DNA of 64,000 nt from Cellulophaga lytica DSM 7489 (GCF_000190595.1 NC_015167.1:3701937-3765936), one strand, 5' to 3'; positions 20,201 to 27,452 are shown, numbered from the stretch's first letter. The notes: generated by a model from the sequence alone, not told the origin. Numbers and translations are program-made.

Positions 20201-20484
20201 GTTTCTATTTTGGTAAAACTTGTAGTATTTGCTGGTAAGTTGCTTGGGTACTGAAGTTCTAAATACCCTGAGTACGCTCCAATACCTACAAGTATTCCGG
20301 AACTAGCATTTATGTCTGCTTTGGTTAATAAATTACCATCTACAGCGTTATTGGCATTGTCTACCCTATCTTGTATAGGAACTGCTGTAGCGTAATTTTT
20401 TGTTTGTGATTTAAGATTTGTAATACTAACGAGTAGTAGTGTTACAAAAATGAGTCTAATTTTTTGGGGTAAAATTAATTTCAT
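17233..20484 (-). CDS. Large secreted Ig-like protein with T9SS type B (gliding-motility-associated) C-terminal domain
   Basis: A 1083-residue cell-surface protein. A signal peptide is followed by a long N-terminal region of small-residue-rich beta-strands and then Ig-like modules; three successive modules carry the near-repeat AVVFYDAETGGTML or FFDSLLGSATVDANAALTDG, each with YYV and a Cys pair. The C-terminus (about 1000-1083) is a CHU_C/type B sorting domain: FSPNNDGYNDFFKV, LQVFNRNGNQVFE, NNWDGVANVNG and a final LPSGTYYYIL...GWLQI. Such domains direct T9SS export and usually need a PorP/SprF partner, which is the next gene. Probable role: adhesin or surface-layer fibre, possibly in gliding or attachment; not proven. 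Confidence 0.9.
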   Translation of the reverse strand: MKLILPQKIRLIFVTLLLVSITNLKSQTKNYATAVPIQDRVDNANNAVDGNLLTKADINASSGILVGIGAYSGYLELQYPSNLPANTTSFTKIETQDDLLPSLLGGSLGGLLSDIAGILLIGNQEFTVKAQNNAVTVLEKQSTEANGFSTEDLRVVVDKDNDYFLAVTPGQEYNRIRIENSIGSLIGLNNTRQLGVYESYYTTGTGDCGLPSYTSFSGNGISLDLLNLGGAGVTNPNFAIDGDVSTFAELGLGVLDVAASIQQTIYFDADSGTDDVIYVRLAVDPSLVSLGLLNNINITASNGVQEVYSSNISSLLSLDLLGLLQNGNSTVVAFKPSASVNRVTISLASLLNVAVSQQIRLYDIYRAPEQPVFTDSSTDISICSGSTAEITATANGAAVELRWYDAETDGNLLATTNSGDTFTTPALNTSTTYYVASAYVGCTEESPRVEVPVTVMEIPTAADITVIGNENPICSQSSVVLVPSSAIDATYNWFLDSAETMPITNGMVVNGATYNIDENGVLTITGLTDVNSPYTYYVGSTDNIAGCKNVDGDLKPVAVTIVDSSNTAVDVTLDTNISLANLITIFQVNPTTDITGSVTGDVNVGDEVTVAINGTTYTGILDANLDFSIAVDGTDLLSDIDNVLEIFISGGLCSITDDVTVTIPEFILDNLNQVFCASDNATLLDLDVNGNNVVFFDSLLGSATVDANAALTDGGTYYVGLLDVPLSVLPRVQITVSILDTPAPTTTSTTQVFCEANNPVVGDIQVNETAVVFYDAETGGTMLDPSTALVDGATYYVANTENGCESSERLAITVTFTQPAPTTSSTAQEFCSTSNATLADIQINETAVVFYDAETGGTMLSSDTAIVDGTTYYVANLTSGCESEDRLAITTTIEEAEQATLTGIFEDACLEDSYMYTTETDKQNYVWTVTGGTITDGGTSTDSFVTVTWDDLNNTEITVTYDSASGCTSEEAILSVGVISCGEVLGEEFCLFVYNEFSPNNDGYNDFFKVQCLEDYSSNTLQVFNRNGNQVFETVNYSNNWDGVANVNGVLRKGDHLPSGTYYYILTIPELNRTLKGWLQIAR

Positions 20485-20558
20485 TTAGTAAAATTTTGGT
20501 TAAGTTTCAATTTGGTACAATTATAACGTAACCTTGCGTATATGTATTCTCCACTTAT

Positions 20559-20600
20559 TGTATTTACTCGATGAAATACACCCCATTTCGATGAAATACA
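20559..20600 (-). promoter_or_regulatory. 20-bp-phased direct repeat upstream of the T9SS operon
   Basis: On the minus strand the 13-mer TGTATTTCATCGA occurs twice (20600-20588 and 20580-20568), exactly 20 bp apart, about 84-116 bases before the ATG of the secreted Ig-like protein. The copy nearer the gene is extended into an inverted repeat TGTATTT-N8-AAATACA (20559-20580). A two-turn phased direct repeat is a common operator layout, for example for LytTR-type regulators, but the regulator is not known. Confidence 0.55.
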
Positions 20601-20697
20601 TAAAATTTTAAGAAATTGAAGATTATGCAAACGTTTGCAGTAATCTTTAAAAATAACTCAATTCCCTATAAATTAACTATTTGTAAAATATTGTAAC

Positions 20698-20740
20698 AAA
20701 AAAACACTTTTAAAACAATCTCAATTGTCTTAAAAGTGTT
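20698..20740 (-). terminator. Rho-independent terminator after the CAP-domain gene
   Basis: AACACTTTTAA-A-ACAAT (20703-20719) pairs with ATTGT-C-TTAAAAGTGTT (20724-20740), a 17-bp stem with one mismatch and a short loop. On the minus strand it is followed by a run of T (20704-20698). It lies about 35 bases after the CAP gene. Confidence 0.85.
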
Positions 20741-20773
20741 ATCTAAAAAAGATAATTTTAACCTAAAAATATC

Positions 20774-21259
20774 TTACTTATAATATAACTGTGTAAAGTA
20801 TAATTTTCCATTTTCATCAGCTTTAATATTTATAGCTGTGTATGTAAAATCTCCTTCCATTACTTTTTTGTGAGTTGGACTATTAATCCAAGCTTTAACT
20901 ACACCGTTTGCTGTTTTAAAATCTTTAGCTAAGTTTTCTGAAACAAAATCTGCTTTTGCCTCTACTGCTAAATTAGATGCACGTAAATCAAAATTATCGT
21001 GGCTAATTTTACCAGCCTCAATCATATAATCATTATGCTGTGCAGCATAACCGTATGCCACTTTACCATATTCTAAAGTATTTAAACCTTGAGAAGATCT
21101 GTACTCATTTACCAATTCTATAACTTCTTTCTCTAATTCACTAGACGTATCTACTTGTGCATAAATTGCATCTTCTTGCTCAATGCTCTCTGTAGTACAA
21201 GAAGTCATTGTTATAAATAAAGCTAAAAGTCCTAATGGTAAAAATTTAAATTTTGACAT
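20774..21259 (-). CDS. CAP-domain (SCP-like) lipoprotein
   Basis: A small exported CAP/SCP-like protein of about 161 residues, read from the ATG at 21259 so that the lipoprotein signal (FLPLGLLALFITMTSC) has normal length; an ATG at 21271 adds four residues. The CAP fold is visible: ELVNEYRSSQGLNTL, YAAQHNDYM, GKISHDNF, ENLAKD, VVKAWINSPTHKKVM and YFTQLYYK. These match the CAP signature, with the His of SHDNF and the Glu of SENL in the usual cavity. The function of bacterial CAP proteins is mostly unknown. It is monocistronic with its own terminator; a TAACTTTG -7-like box lies at 21298-21291 on the minus strand. Confidence 0.9.
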   Translation of the reverse strand: MSKFKFLPLGLLALFITMTSCTTESIEQEDAIYAQVDTSSELEKEVIELVNEYRSSQGLNTLEYGKVAYGYAAQHNDYMIEAGKISHDNFDLRASNLAVEAKADFVSENLAKDFKTANGVVKAWINSPTHKKVMEGDFTYTAINIKADENGKLYFTQLYYK

Positions 21260-21473
21260 GGTAATAAACATTTGTAGGTTAAATCTGGGACAAAGTTACC
21301 ACGCCTTTTAAGCCTTTTTTCTAATTTTCAATTGAACGGATAGTTTTAAACGGTGAACTGCAGAAAAGTGTATTTAAATCATTTTAAAAAAAAGCAGTCA
21401 AAAAATTTCATCCTAAAAACGTGCAGATTATCTAGGGTTAACAGCATTTTTATCACTATTAAAAAAGTTAAAA

Positions 21474-21495
21474 AGAGAATACATTTTTATTCTCT
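21474..21495 (+). other. Leader hairpin before the S10 peptidase gene
   Basis: AGAGAAT (21474-21480) and ATTCTCT (21489-21495) form a 7-bp stem with an 8-base loop, about 48 bases before the ATG of the carboxypeptidase. No other element was recognised in the 283-base gap between the divergent CAP and S10 genes. It may be an mRNA-stability hairpin or chance in AT-rich DNA. Confidence 0.35.
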
Positions 21496-21542
21496 ATAGT
21501 AATTATATACTTTTAGATCTGAACTCAACTACAACTCAAAAA

Positions 21543-23048
21543 ATGAAAAAATTAGCTTACCTAAAAGTCGTTACCGTTTTAGCGGTATTTAGTTTTACTA
21601 CACAAACAAAAGCTCAAGATTTAAAAATTGCTGTAGATACTACGGTAGTAACAAACCACACTGCTACAATTAACAACACTAAACTTACCTATAAGGCCAC
21701 TACTGGTACACAACCTGTTTGGGATAAACAAGATAATGTGGTTGCCACGTTATTTTATACCTATTATAAAAGAACAAATGTTAGTAAAGGAGAAGAACGC
21801 CCCTTGGTAATATCTTTTAATGGTGGTCCTGGATCTGCATCTGTCTGGATGCACATTGCATATACTGGACCTAAAATTTTAAATATTGATGACGAGGGTT
21901 ACCCTGTACAGCCCTATGGTATTAAAGATAATCCGTATTCTATTTTAGACGTAGCAGATATTGTTTACGTAAACCCTGTTAATACGGGTTACTCTAGAAT
22001 GGTTGCCCAAAAAGATGGGAAAATGCCAGACCGCAAACAGTTTTTTGGTATTAATGCAGATATTAAATACTTGGCTGCTTGGGTAAATACATTTGTTACA
22101 CGTAATAATAGGTGGCAATCTCCTAAATATATTATTGGTGAGAGTTATGGCGGTACTCGCGTGTCTGGTTTAGCATTAGAACTACAAGAGTCTCAATGGA
22201 TGTATTTAAATGGTGTAATTATGGTATCACCAGCAGATTATAAAATATACAACGCAGACGGACCTTTATCTTCTGGTATAAACTTACCTTATTTTACTGC
22301 TGCTGCTTGGCACCATAAAATGTTACCTACCGCTTTACAACAAAAAGACTTGTTAGAAGTATTACCAGAAGTAGAACAATATACTATAGACAAGCTTATG
22401 CCTGCCATTGCAAGAGGCGGATTTATAACAGATGCCGAGAAGCAAGATGTTGCAGAAAAAATGGCATACTACTCTGGTATGTCTAAAAAAGCAATTTTAG
22501 ACCATAACTTAATGGTACCTACTTCTTTTTTCTGGAAAGATTTACTGCGCAATAAAAGCGGACATACCATTGGCCGTTTAGACTCTAGATATTTAGGTAT
22601 AGACAAAATGGCTGCTGGTACAAAGCCCGATTATAATGCAGAAATTACCTCTTGGTTACACTCTTTTACACCTGCAATTAACTTTTACCTTAGAGAACAC
22701 TTAAACTTTAAAACAGACCTTAAGTACAATATGTTTGGTAGTGTTCACCCTTGGGACAATAGCAATAATAATGTTAGAGAAGGTTTACGCAAAGCAATGG
22801 CAGAAAACCCATACCTAAAAGTATTGTACCAAACTGGATATTATGATGGTGCTACAACCTACTTTACCTCTAAATATAGTATGTGGCAAACAGACCCTAG
22901 CGGAAAACTAAAAGACAGGTTTACTTTTAAGGGCTACAGAAGCGGACATATGATGTACTTGCGTAAAGAAGATTTAAAATCTGCTAACCAAGACATAAGG
23001 GCTTTTATTAAAAACAGTGCTGCTAATGGTAAAGCTGCTAAGTATTAG
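21543..23048 (+). CDS. S10 family serine carboxypeptidase
   Basis: A 501-residue exported peptidase with a Sec signal ending in TKAQ. The S10 hallmarks are all present: oxyanion-hole loop NGGPGSAS (93-100), catalytic Ser201 in GESYGG, Asp435 in GYYDGAT and His469 in RSGHMMY. S10 enzymes cut residues from the C-terminus of peptides at acidic pH. Bacteroidota members are usually periplasmic or secreted. It is monocistronic; the 45-base hairpin repeat starts 24 bases after its stop and may serve as its terminator. Confidence 0.94.
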   Translation: MKKLAYLKVVTVLAVFSFTTQTKAQDLKIAVDTTVVTNHTATINNTKLTYKATTGTQPVWDKQDNVVATLFYTYYKRTNVSKGEERPLVISFNGGPGSASVWMHIAYTGPKILNIDDEGYPVQPYGIKDNPYSILDVADIVYVNPVNTGYSRMVAQKDGKMPDRKQFFGINADIKYLAAWVNTFVTRNNRWQSPKYIIGESYGGTRVSGLALELQESQWMYLNGVIMVSPADYKIYNADGPLSSGINLPYFTAAAWHHKMLPTALQQKDLLEVLPEVEQYTIDKLMPAIARGGFITDAEKQDVAEKMAYYSGMSKKAILDHNLMVPTSFFWKDLLRNKSGHTIGRLDSRYLGIDKMAAGTKPDYNAEITSWLHSFTPAINFYLREHLNFKTDLKYNMFGSVHPWDNSNNNVREGLRKAMAENPYLKVLYQTGYYDGATTYFTSKYSMWQTDPSGKLKDRFTFKGYRSGHMMYLRKEDLKSANQDIRAFIKNSAANGKAAKY

Positions 23049-23071
23049 AGTTTGTAGTGATATTAAATAAT

Positions 23072-23116
23072 TTTAGTTGGTTTAACGGCACAAGCAAGAT
23101 GCTTGCGCTAGCGGGG
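23072..23116 (+). repeat. 45-bp hairpin repeat, copy 1
   Basis: Identical over all 45 bases to 23851-23895. It holds the stem CAAGCA-AGA-TGCTTG, extended by CGG/GCG-type pairs, and ends in TTGCGCTAGCGGGG. Its base composition is clearly more GC-rich than the flanking DNA. It marks the left border of an accessory patch: the coding frame that follows is open from 8 bases downstream but has no start. Confidence 0.95.
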
Positions 23117-23123
23117 GAATTAA

Positions 23124-23855
23124 AGAATCTTTTTCAGTTCTGAAAAGCCTTTTATTATTTTAGAAAAGGATTTTGGAATTTTTTATAATGATAATTCAAT
23201 AATAAAAAAGTCTATCGCTAACCAAACCCTTTGGAATTTACCATTAACTTCATTCGGAAAACCTGCTTATGAATTTGAAATTGATCAAATAGATAAAGTC
23301 CTAGGAGTTAATGAAAACAATTTGTGGGTGCTTTCTAAAGGTGGTCGTTTAATTACTGTTTCTATTAAAACAGGAAATATAGTTCACAAATTCTCTACCC
23401 AAGAGAGCGATTTAAATTTTGGTTACAAAACGACAATAAAAGGCACTTCTTTTTTTGTGAATAATAGTGATAATAATCTTTATTGTATGTCTGCAAATTA
23501 TTTTCAAAAAATAAATACCCAAACTTATGAGATTGAAGAATCCTTCAACTTTAGAGAGGCTGATTTTTCTGGAATGGGAACATACAAGAATATTTATTCC
23601 CCCTTACTACAAGGTAACTACTTCACTTTTTTAGGTGAAAAACTATATGGAGATGGAGTTCGCTATATTGGTCTTTATGATTATAATAGAAAAAGATTAA
23701 TATGGGAATACGAGATTATCTCTAAAGAAGATTTTATGAATGGTAATAAACTAATAAGCCCGGAACCCGTTTATTTCTCCAATGAAAAATTATTTGTAAA
23801 AGATTTTAAAAATAATCTTCATATCTTAAAAAAAGAAGAAATTGATTTAATTTAG
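23124..23855 (+). pseudogene. 5'-truncated gene, propeller-like protein of unknown function
   Basis: An open frame of 243 codons runs from just after the first 45-bp repeat to a TAG that lies inside the second repeat. There is no ATG or convincing ribosome site at the left end; the first possible non-ATG start is a TTG at 23322. The upstream codons (for example PFIILEKDFGIFYND and WNLPLTSFGKPAYEF) read like normal protein, so the coding region originally began further left and was cut at the repeat. The content resembles a PQQ/WD-type propeller (VLSKGGRLITVSIKTGNIVHKF, NLYCMSANYFQKINTQTYEI), as seen in some immunity or surface proteins. Function unknown; probably not expressed. Confidence 0.65.
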
Positions 23856-23895
23856 TTGGTTTAACGGCACAAGCAAGATGCTTGCGCTAGCGGGG
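23851..23895 (+). repeat. 45-bp hairpin repeat, copy 2
   Basis: A second exact copy of the 23072-23116 repeat, 779 bp downstream and in the same orientation. Its first five bases (TTTAG) supply the stop codon of the truncated gene to its left. The next gene begins on the other strand, ending 26 bases to the right. Confidence 0.95.
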
Positions 23896-23921
23896 TTATC
23901 AACTAATCTGTATTATTAGCC

Positions 23922-24428
23922 CTAGTAACATATAGAATTTATTTCTTCTACTATTTGTGGATTTACATTAGATTTAAAATAGCAATTAACTTCATCTGGG
24001 AGAATATCAATTAAAAGTAGTTGAGTTTCATTTATTTCCTCCTCTTCAAAAATACTACTTGAAGGGTCAAATAAATTGTCAATGATATGATAATTTAGTT
24101 CTTTTACTTCAATTTCCCCTCTATTAACCTTTGTAATTAATTTATCATTATCAGAATATATTGCTGCCATCTTAGTTAAATATTCAATTTGCCCTGATTT
24201 CAACAGAAATATTAAACGTAAACGACGTAGATTTTCATTTGCCTTTATTTCTTTGCTAGTTAAAAATTCAGAAATTGTTTCATCTAATAATCTTGATTGT
24301 TCAAATGCTTTTGCGCAAGTCGATACATTTGATATATATTCAGAGTTAACTTGCTCTAAATCCAAATATTTTACATTTTTTTTGCAAGCGGTAAAAATAA
24401 CTAGCATTAATAATATCTTTATCTTCAT
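23922..24428 (-). CDS. Small lipoprotein of unknown function in a repeat-bounded cassette
   Basis: A 168-residue protein with a lipoprotein signal (KILLMLVIFTACKK, Cys15) and an acidic, mostly helical mature region (SIFEEEEINETQLLLIDILPDEVNCYF). No family recognised. It is the only intact gene between the second 45-bp repeat and the 80-bp palindrome at 24466. It is opposite in strand to the S10 and truncated genes. The position among hairpin repeats and beside a broken gene suggests an acquired cassette; an immunity-type lipoprotein is one guess without direct support. Confidence 0.6.
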   Translation of the reverse strand: MKIKILLMLVIFTACKKNVKYLDLEQVNSEYISNVSTCAKAFEQSRLLDETISEFLTSKEIKANENLRRLRLIFLLKSGQIEYLTKMAAIYSDNDKLITKVNRGEIEVKELNYHIIDNLFDPSSSIFEEEEINETQLLLIDILPDEVNCYFKSNVNPQIVEEINSICY

Positions 24429-24465
24429 TTTTTTGGAAATTTTATTCTTCTCAATATTAAACCGT

Positions 24466-24545
24466 TTTCTTCAGCTAACGCGATCGTCACGCTCGTGGCT
24501 TAAAGAGTAGGCAAATAAGCAAAATAGTTGCGCTAGCTGAAGAAA
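24466..24545. repeat. 80-bp imperfect palindrome sharing a core with the 45-bp repeats
   Basis: The arms TTTCTTCAGCTAACGC (24466-24481) and GCGCTAGCTGAAGAAA (24530-24545) are complementary at 15 of 16 positions. A second small stem CACG-CT-CGTG lies inside. The right arm contains TTGCGCTAGC, the same 10-mer found in both 45-bp repeats. It closes the accessory patch. Terminal core sites of integron attC type were looked for and not found. Confidence 0.8.
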
Positions 24546-24672
24546 CTAATTTACTATAATTAAATAAAAAAATAACTCTTAAAAATTATCAGTATCAGCT
24601 TAATAGCTACAAAACCCTTACCATTGTTAATAAGTAGTGCTTGGTAGTAAAGTAAAAAAGGGATAATCATTC

Positions 24673-24680
24673 TATTTTTG
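24673..24680 (+). promoter_or_regulatory. Putative -7 box (TATTTTTG) for the 119-residue protein gene
   Basis: TATTTTTG fits the Bacteroidota TAnnTTTG -7 element and lies 22 bases before the ATG at 24703. No TTG was found at the usual -33 distance, so the call rests on one element. The same octamer stands before two other genes here (37137 and 60277). Confidence 0.45.
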
Positions 24681-24702
24681 CGATCTCTTTGTAAAATAAA
24701 TT

Positions 24703-25062
24703 ATGCGATATTTAGAAGTTGGCGATAAGCTTTTTAATGTAAAACGAGACGGTTTTAACGACTTTGCACGTTACTCTTTCTCTGAGGTTGTTTCTCTTAC
24801 CAAAACCTTAGCTGTTTTAAAAAACGGTGTTAGATTGGTAAATCAGCCTCGTAAATCTTATATTATTAGTGATGTTGGCTATCCGGTTTCTAAAAACAAA
24901 GGTGCACATTGGCATATTGTAACTATAGAAGCCATTAGAGATGCACAAGTAGAGAATGCCAAAATTGAAGCCCATGACTGGTTTCATGAAAAGCAATTTA
25001 CTTTAAAAGAAATTATGTTTATTCACAGAAAGTTTAAAGAATTAGAAAAGCATTTAGAATAA
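24703..25062 (+). CDS. Conserved small cytoplasmic protein of unknown function
   Basis: A 119-residue soluble protein without signal or membrane segments. It starts with a small beta-rich part (MRYLEVGDKLFNVKRDGF, SLTKTLAVLKNGVRLVN) and ends with a charged helix (LKEIMFIHRKFKELEKHL). The N-terminal part looks like a short barrel; family not recognised. It has its own probable promoter and a strong terminator, so it is a single-gene unit, converging with the PepSY operon. Confidence 0.7.
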   Translation: MRYLEVGDKLFNVKRDGFNDFARYSFSEVVSLTKTLAVLKNGVRLVNQPRKSYIISDVGYPVSKNKGAHWHIVTIEAIRDAQVENAKIEAHDWFHEKQFTLKEIMFIHRKFKELEKHLE

Positions 25063-25077
25063 CCTAAATGCTTTTTT
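25047..25077. terminator. Bidirectional terminator between convergent genes
   Basis: AAAAGCATTTAG (25047-25058) pairs with CTAAATGCTTTT (25064-25075) and has A and T runs on both sides. It overlaps the end of the 119-residue gene and can serve the PepSY operon arriving on the minus strand, which ends at 25096. Confidence 0.85.
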
Positions 25078-25095
25078 GTTTACTGTAATAATAAG

Positions 25096-27147
25096 CTAAA
25101 CTACCTCTTTACGCCATTGCAGTAGTGTTTTTACTAATAATACACTTACAACTCCCATTAATGCCAATATTAGTATTTCTGATATGTTTTTAGCCTCATA
25201 AAATATAGCTGTTATAAAATGGTATACATTAAAAATACCTAATAAAATTGCCCATATTATAGAGGTTAATCTAAACCATTGTTTAGATACTTCTAATGTT
25301 GCTATGCAAAAAAGCATTGCAATGCCTTCAAAAAATATACGGTACAAGTGGTGATCTACTGGTACATCTCCTGTAGCACCTTCTATCATTAAACTCTCAT
25401 TATAATACACGCCAAATAAACCGTAAACGTGGTGTATAATAAAGCCTACTACTATTAATAGCCAGAATATTGAAATTTTTGTTCTCATAAATTTTATTTT
25501 CTTAGATTGATCTTCTCCTGTTTCTAATTGATTTTCTTGTTCTTTTCTTTGCTCTAAAACTGTTTTCTGGTATTCTGCTACTAGTTTAGCGTGACTAACC
25601 TTTGGTACTTTACGCTCTAACTTAAAATATATAGCCAAAGCCACCGAAGCTAACACCAACCAAAAGGCATCTATTGTAAAAACATCTAATTGATTGTTTG
25701 CAAAGGTTTTCCAAAACCAATTGCCAGATACCAAGCCATTAATTATTGGTATTAAAAATCCTAAAATACTGCCCCATAACAAACTGTATTTGTTGGTAAT
25801 GTAATTGTCTCTTTTACTTTTAAAGTAAATGGTTAACAATAGCCAACCCACAAAAAACACTACATATAAAATAGTTTGTCTGCTAGCATCTAAGTCTCTT
25901 GGTAGTAGTTTAGATGCTATAAAAGACAATGCTGTTATAGGAAACATACTTAAACATATGGCCAAATACACGTGCCCTACTCGCCTATTATACAATTGCT
26001 TTGCTGCAGATATATTTTTTTTATTACGTGCCTCTAACCAAATAAGTACACCAGATATAATTACAAAACAAGTGATTAATGCTAGTATAAAGTATATTAC
26101 CTTTAAGTACATACCACCAAAATCTCCAAAGTGCAGTTTACGTATAGTAAGTTCTACATCTTCTACATAGCTGTTTACATAAGGACTTTTTTCAGATTCT
26201 ATAGTATTAGTAGCCATTTTATAAACAACTCTTCCGTTACCTAAAAACTTTTCTTTAGAGCCTAATAAACCATCAACCTGAAACATCATAGTTGTTGCTC
26301 CGTAGCTCTTAATATAAATTTGCTGTGCCGTAAAGTTTTCCCATTTTTTATCGGCCTTAGCCATAAAAGAATTTACGTCTAAAACAGTATCTAACTTTTC
26401 TTCTAACGGATAAGTTTTCATCATTGGACGTATATCCTCTAAAAGCTTATCTTGGTTATTATTATACACATAATTTGCTGGTAACAACACAAAAATAGAC
26501 ATACATAAAAAACAACTTGTAACTGCATATACAAACTGAAAAGGCAAACCTATTACGCCTAATGCCGTGTGTGCATCTGTCCAAACCATTTTTAATTTTG
26601 CCTTGGGTCTAAAAACATAAAAGTTAGACACCATTTTTTTCCAATGCACAATAACCCCTGTTATTATAGCAAATAAAAAAAACAATGCTACAAAACCTGC
26701 TATGTAAATACCTATTGTTGGTAATTGATGAAAAAAATGCAACCTGTACAATAGCTCTCCTACACTATAAAAAGAATAATACTCACTTATTTTATAGGTT
26801 TCTTGATCTGCATAAAAATAAGTTGGTTTTTCTGGTATATTTACTACTGTAGTATCTTGGGAGTCTGTTAGCTGTACATAAATGTCTTTTTTAGCATCTG
26901 CTGGTATTATGCGTATGTCTCTACCATAAAGTGTATGGCCTTCTGCCTCTATACTTTTTATAAGCCTATTAAAATCTATATCTTCAGGAGCTAAAATTTC
27001 TGCTGTGTTTCCTTTTTCCCAAGCAGTAATTTCATCCTTAATAAGCGCAAAGGATCCTGCAAAAAATATAATATATAAGGCTACACTAATTACAATACCA
27101 CTAACGGTATGTGTATGAAAAAAAACATTGTAATTACGTTTACTCAT
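25096..27147 (-). CDS. PepSY-associated membrane protein with extra C-terminal membrane domain (siderophore/iron utilisation)
   Basis: A 683-residue inner membrane protein. The N-terminal two thirds is the PepSY_TM type: HTHTVSGIVISVALYIIFFAGSFALIKDEI as the first helix with His residues, YRLHFFHQLPTIGIYIAGFVALFFLFAIITGVIVHWKK, WTDAHTALGVIGLPFQFVYAVTS, and a later helix ISGVLIWLEAR. After a hydrophilic linker rich in Glu, Gln and Lys (about residues 515-550), at least three or four more helices follow, starting with a GFIIHHVYGLFG helix. PepSY_TM proteins encoded beside TonB receptors are thought to act in iron release from siderophores, some as reductases. It is the last gene of the operon, overlapping the upstream stop by one base. 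Substrate unknown. Confidence 0.85.
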   Translation of the reverse strand: MSKRNYNVFFHTHTVSGIVISVALYIIFFAGSFALIKDEITAWEKGNTAEILAPEDIDFNRLIKSIEAEGHTLYGRDIRIIPADAKKDIYVQLTDSQDTTVVNIPEKPTYFYADQETYKISEYYSFYSVGELLYRLHFFHQLPTIGIYIAGFVALFFLFAIITGVIVHWKKMVSNFYVFRPKAKLKMVWTDAHTALGVIGLPFQFVYAVTSCFLCMSIFVLLPANYVYNNNQDKLLEDIRPMMKTYPLEEKLDTVLDVNSFMAKADKKWENFTAQQIYIKSYGATTMMFQVDGLLGSKEKFLGNGRVVYKMATNTIESEKSPYVNSYVEDVELTIRKLHFGDFGGMYLKVIYFILALITCFVIISGVLIWLEARNKKNISAAKQLYNRRVGHVYLAICLSMFPITALSFIASKLLPRDLDASRQTILYVVFFVGWLLLTIYFKSKRDNYITNKYSLLWGSILGFLIPIINGLVSGNWFWKTFANNQLDVFTIDAFWLVLASVALAIYFKLERKVPKVSHAKLVAEYQKTVLEQRKEQENQLETGEDQSKKIKFMRTKISIFWLLIVVGFIIHHVYGLFGVYYNESLMIEGATGDVPVDHHLYRIFFEGIAMLFCIATLEVSKQWFRLTSIIWAILLGIFNVYHFITAIFYEAKNISEILILALMGVVSVLLVKTLLQWRKEVV

Positions 27148-27449
27148 TATATTAAAGGGGAATTAAGTTTTCCAAAATAAATTGCTAGTGCTAAAAGTAG
27201 ACTTAGACCTAAATATACTAGCCAAACCAACCATCCGTTTTTAAATAAAAAAGGAACAATCATTAATGCACCCCAAACTATAAATATGGTATATATAGAC
27301 GTTGCCAATACTATTTTAGGGTTTGGTAACCATAATGCTAATGCTATATGTACTAATGATGTTACAATATAACCACCAACAATACCTGCAGATATTTTTG
27401 CAAATTGCTGCCAAGGATTTGTTGTTAAATATTTAGAATTTGCCGGCAT
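27147..27449 (-). CDS. Small membrane protein, DUF3649-like
   Basis: A 100-residue protein with about three transmembrane helices (AGIVGGYIVTSLVHIALALW; ATSIYTIFIVWGALMIVPFLF; WLVYLGLSLLLALAIYF). The AKISAGIVGGY start and small size resemble the DUF3649 family, which is found between TonB siderophore receptors and PepSY proteins in Proteobacteria. It lies 3 bases after the next small gene and overlaps the PepSY gene by one base. The family call is by resemblance; the molecular role is unknown. Confidence 0.65.
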   Translation of the reverse strand: MPANSKYLTTNPWQQFAKISAGIVGGYIVTSLVHIALALWLPNPKIVLATSIYTIFIVWGALMIVPFLFKNGWLVWLVYLGLSLLLALAIYFGKLNSPLI

Positions 27450-27452
27450 AGT

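Noticed and set aside
23322..23855. Intact 177-residue gene starting at TTG 23322
   Set aside because: The same frame is open and protein-like for about 200 bases further upstream up to the repeat, so the TTG is an internal codon of a truncated gene.
24466..24545. Integron attC site
   Set aside because: The element is a long imperfect palindrome between genes, but the ends lack the RYYYAAC and GTTRRRY core sites and no integron integrase lies in the window.
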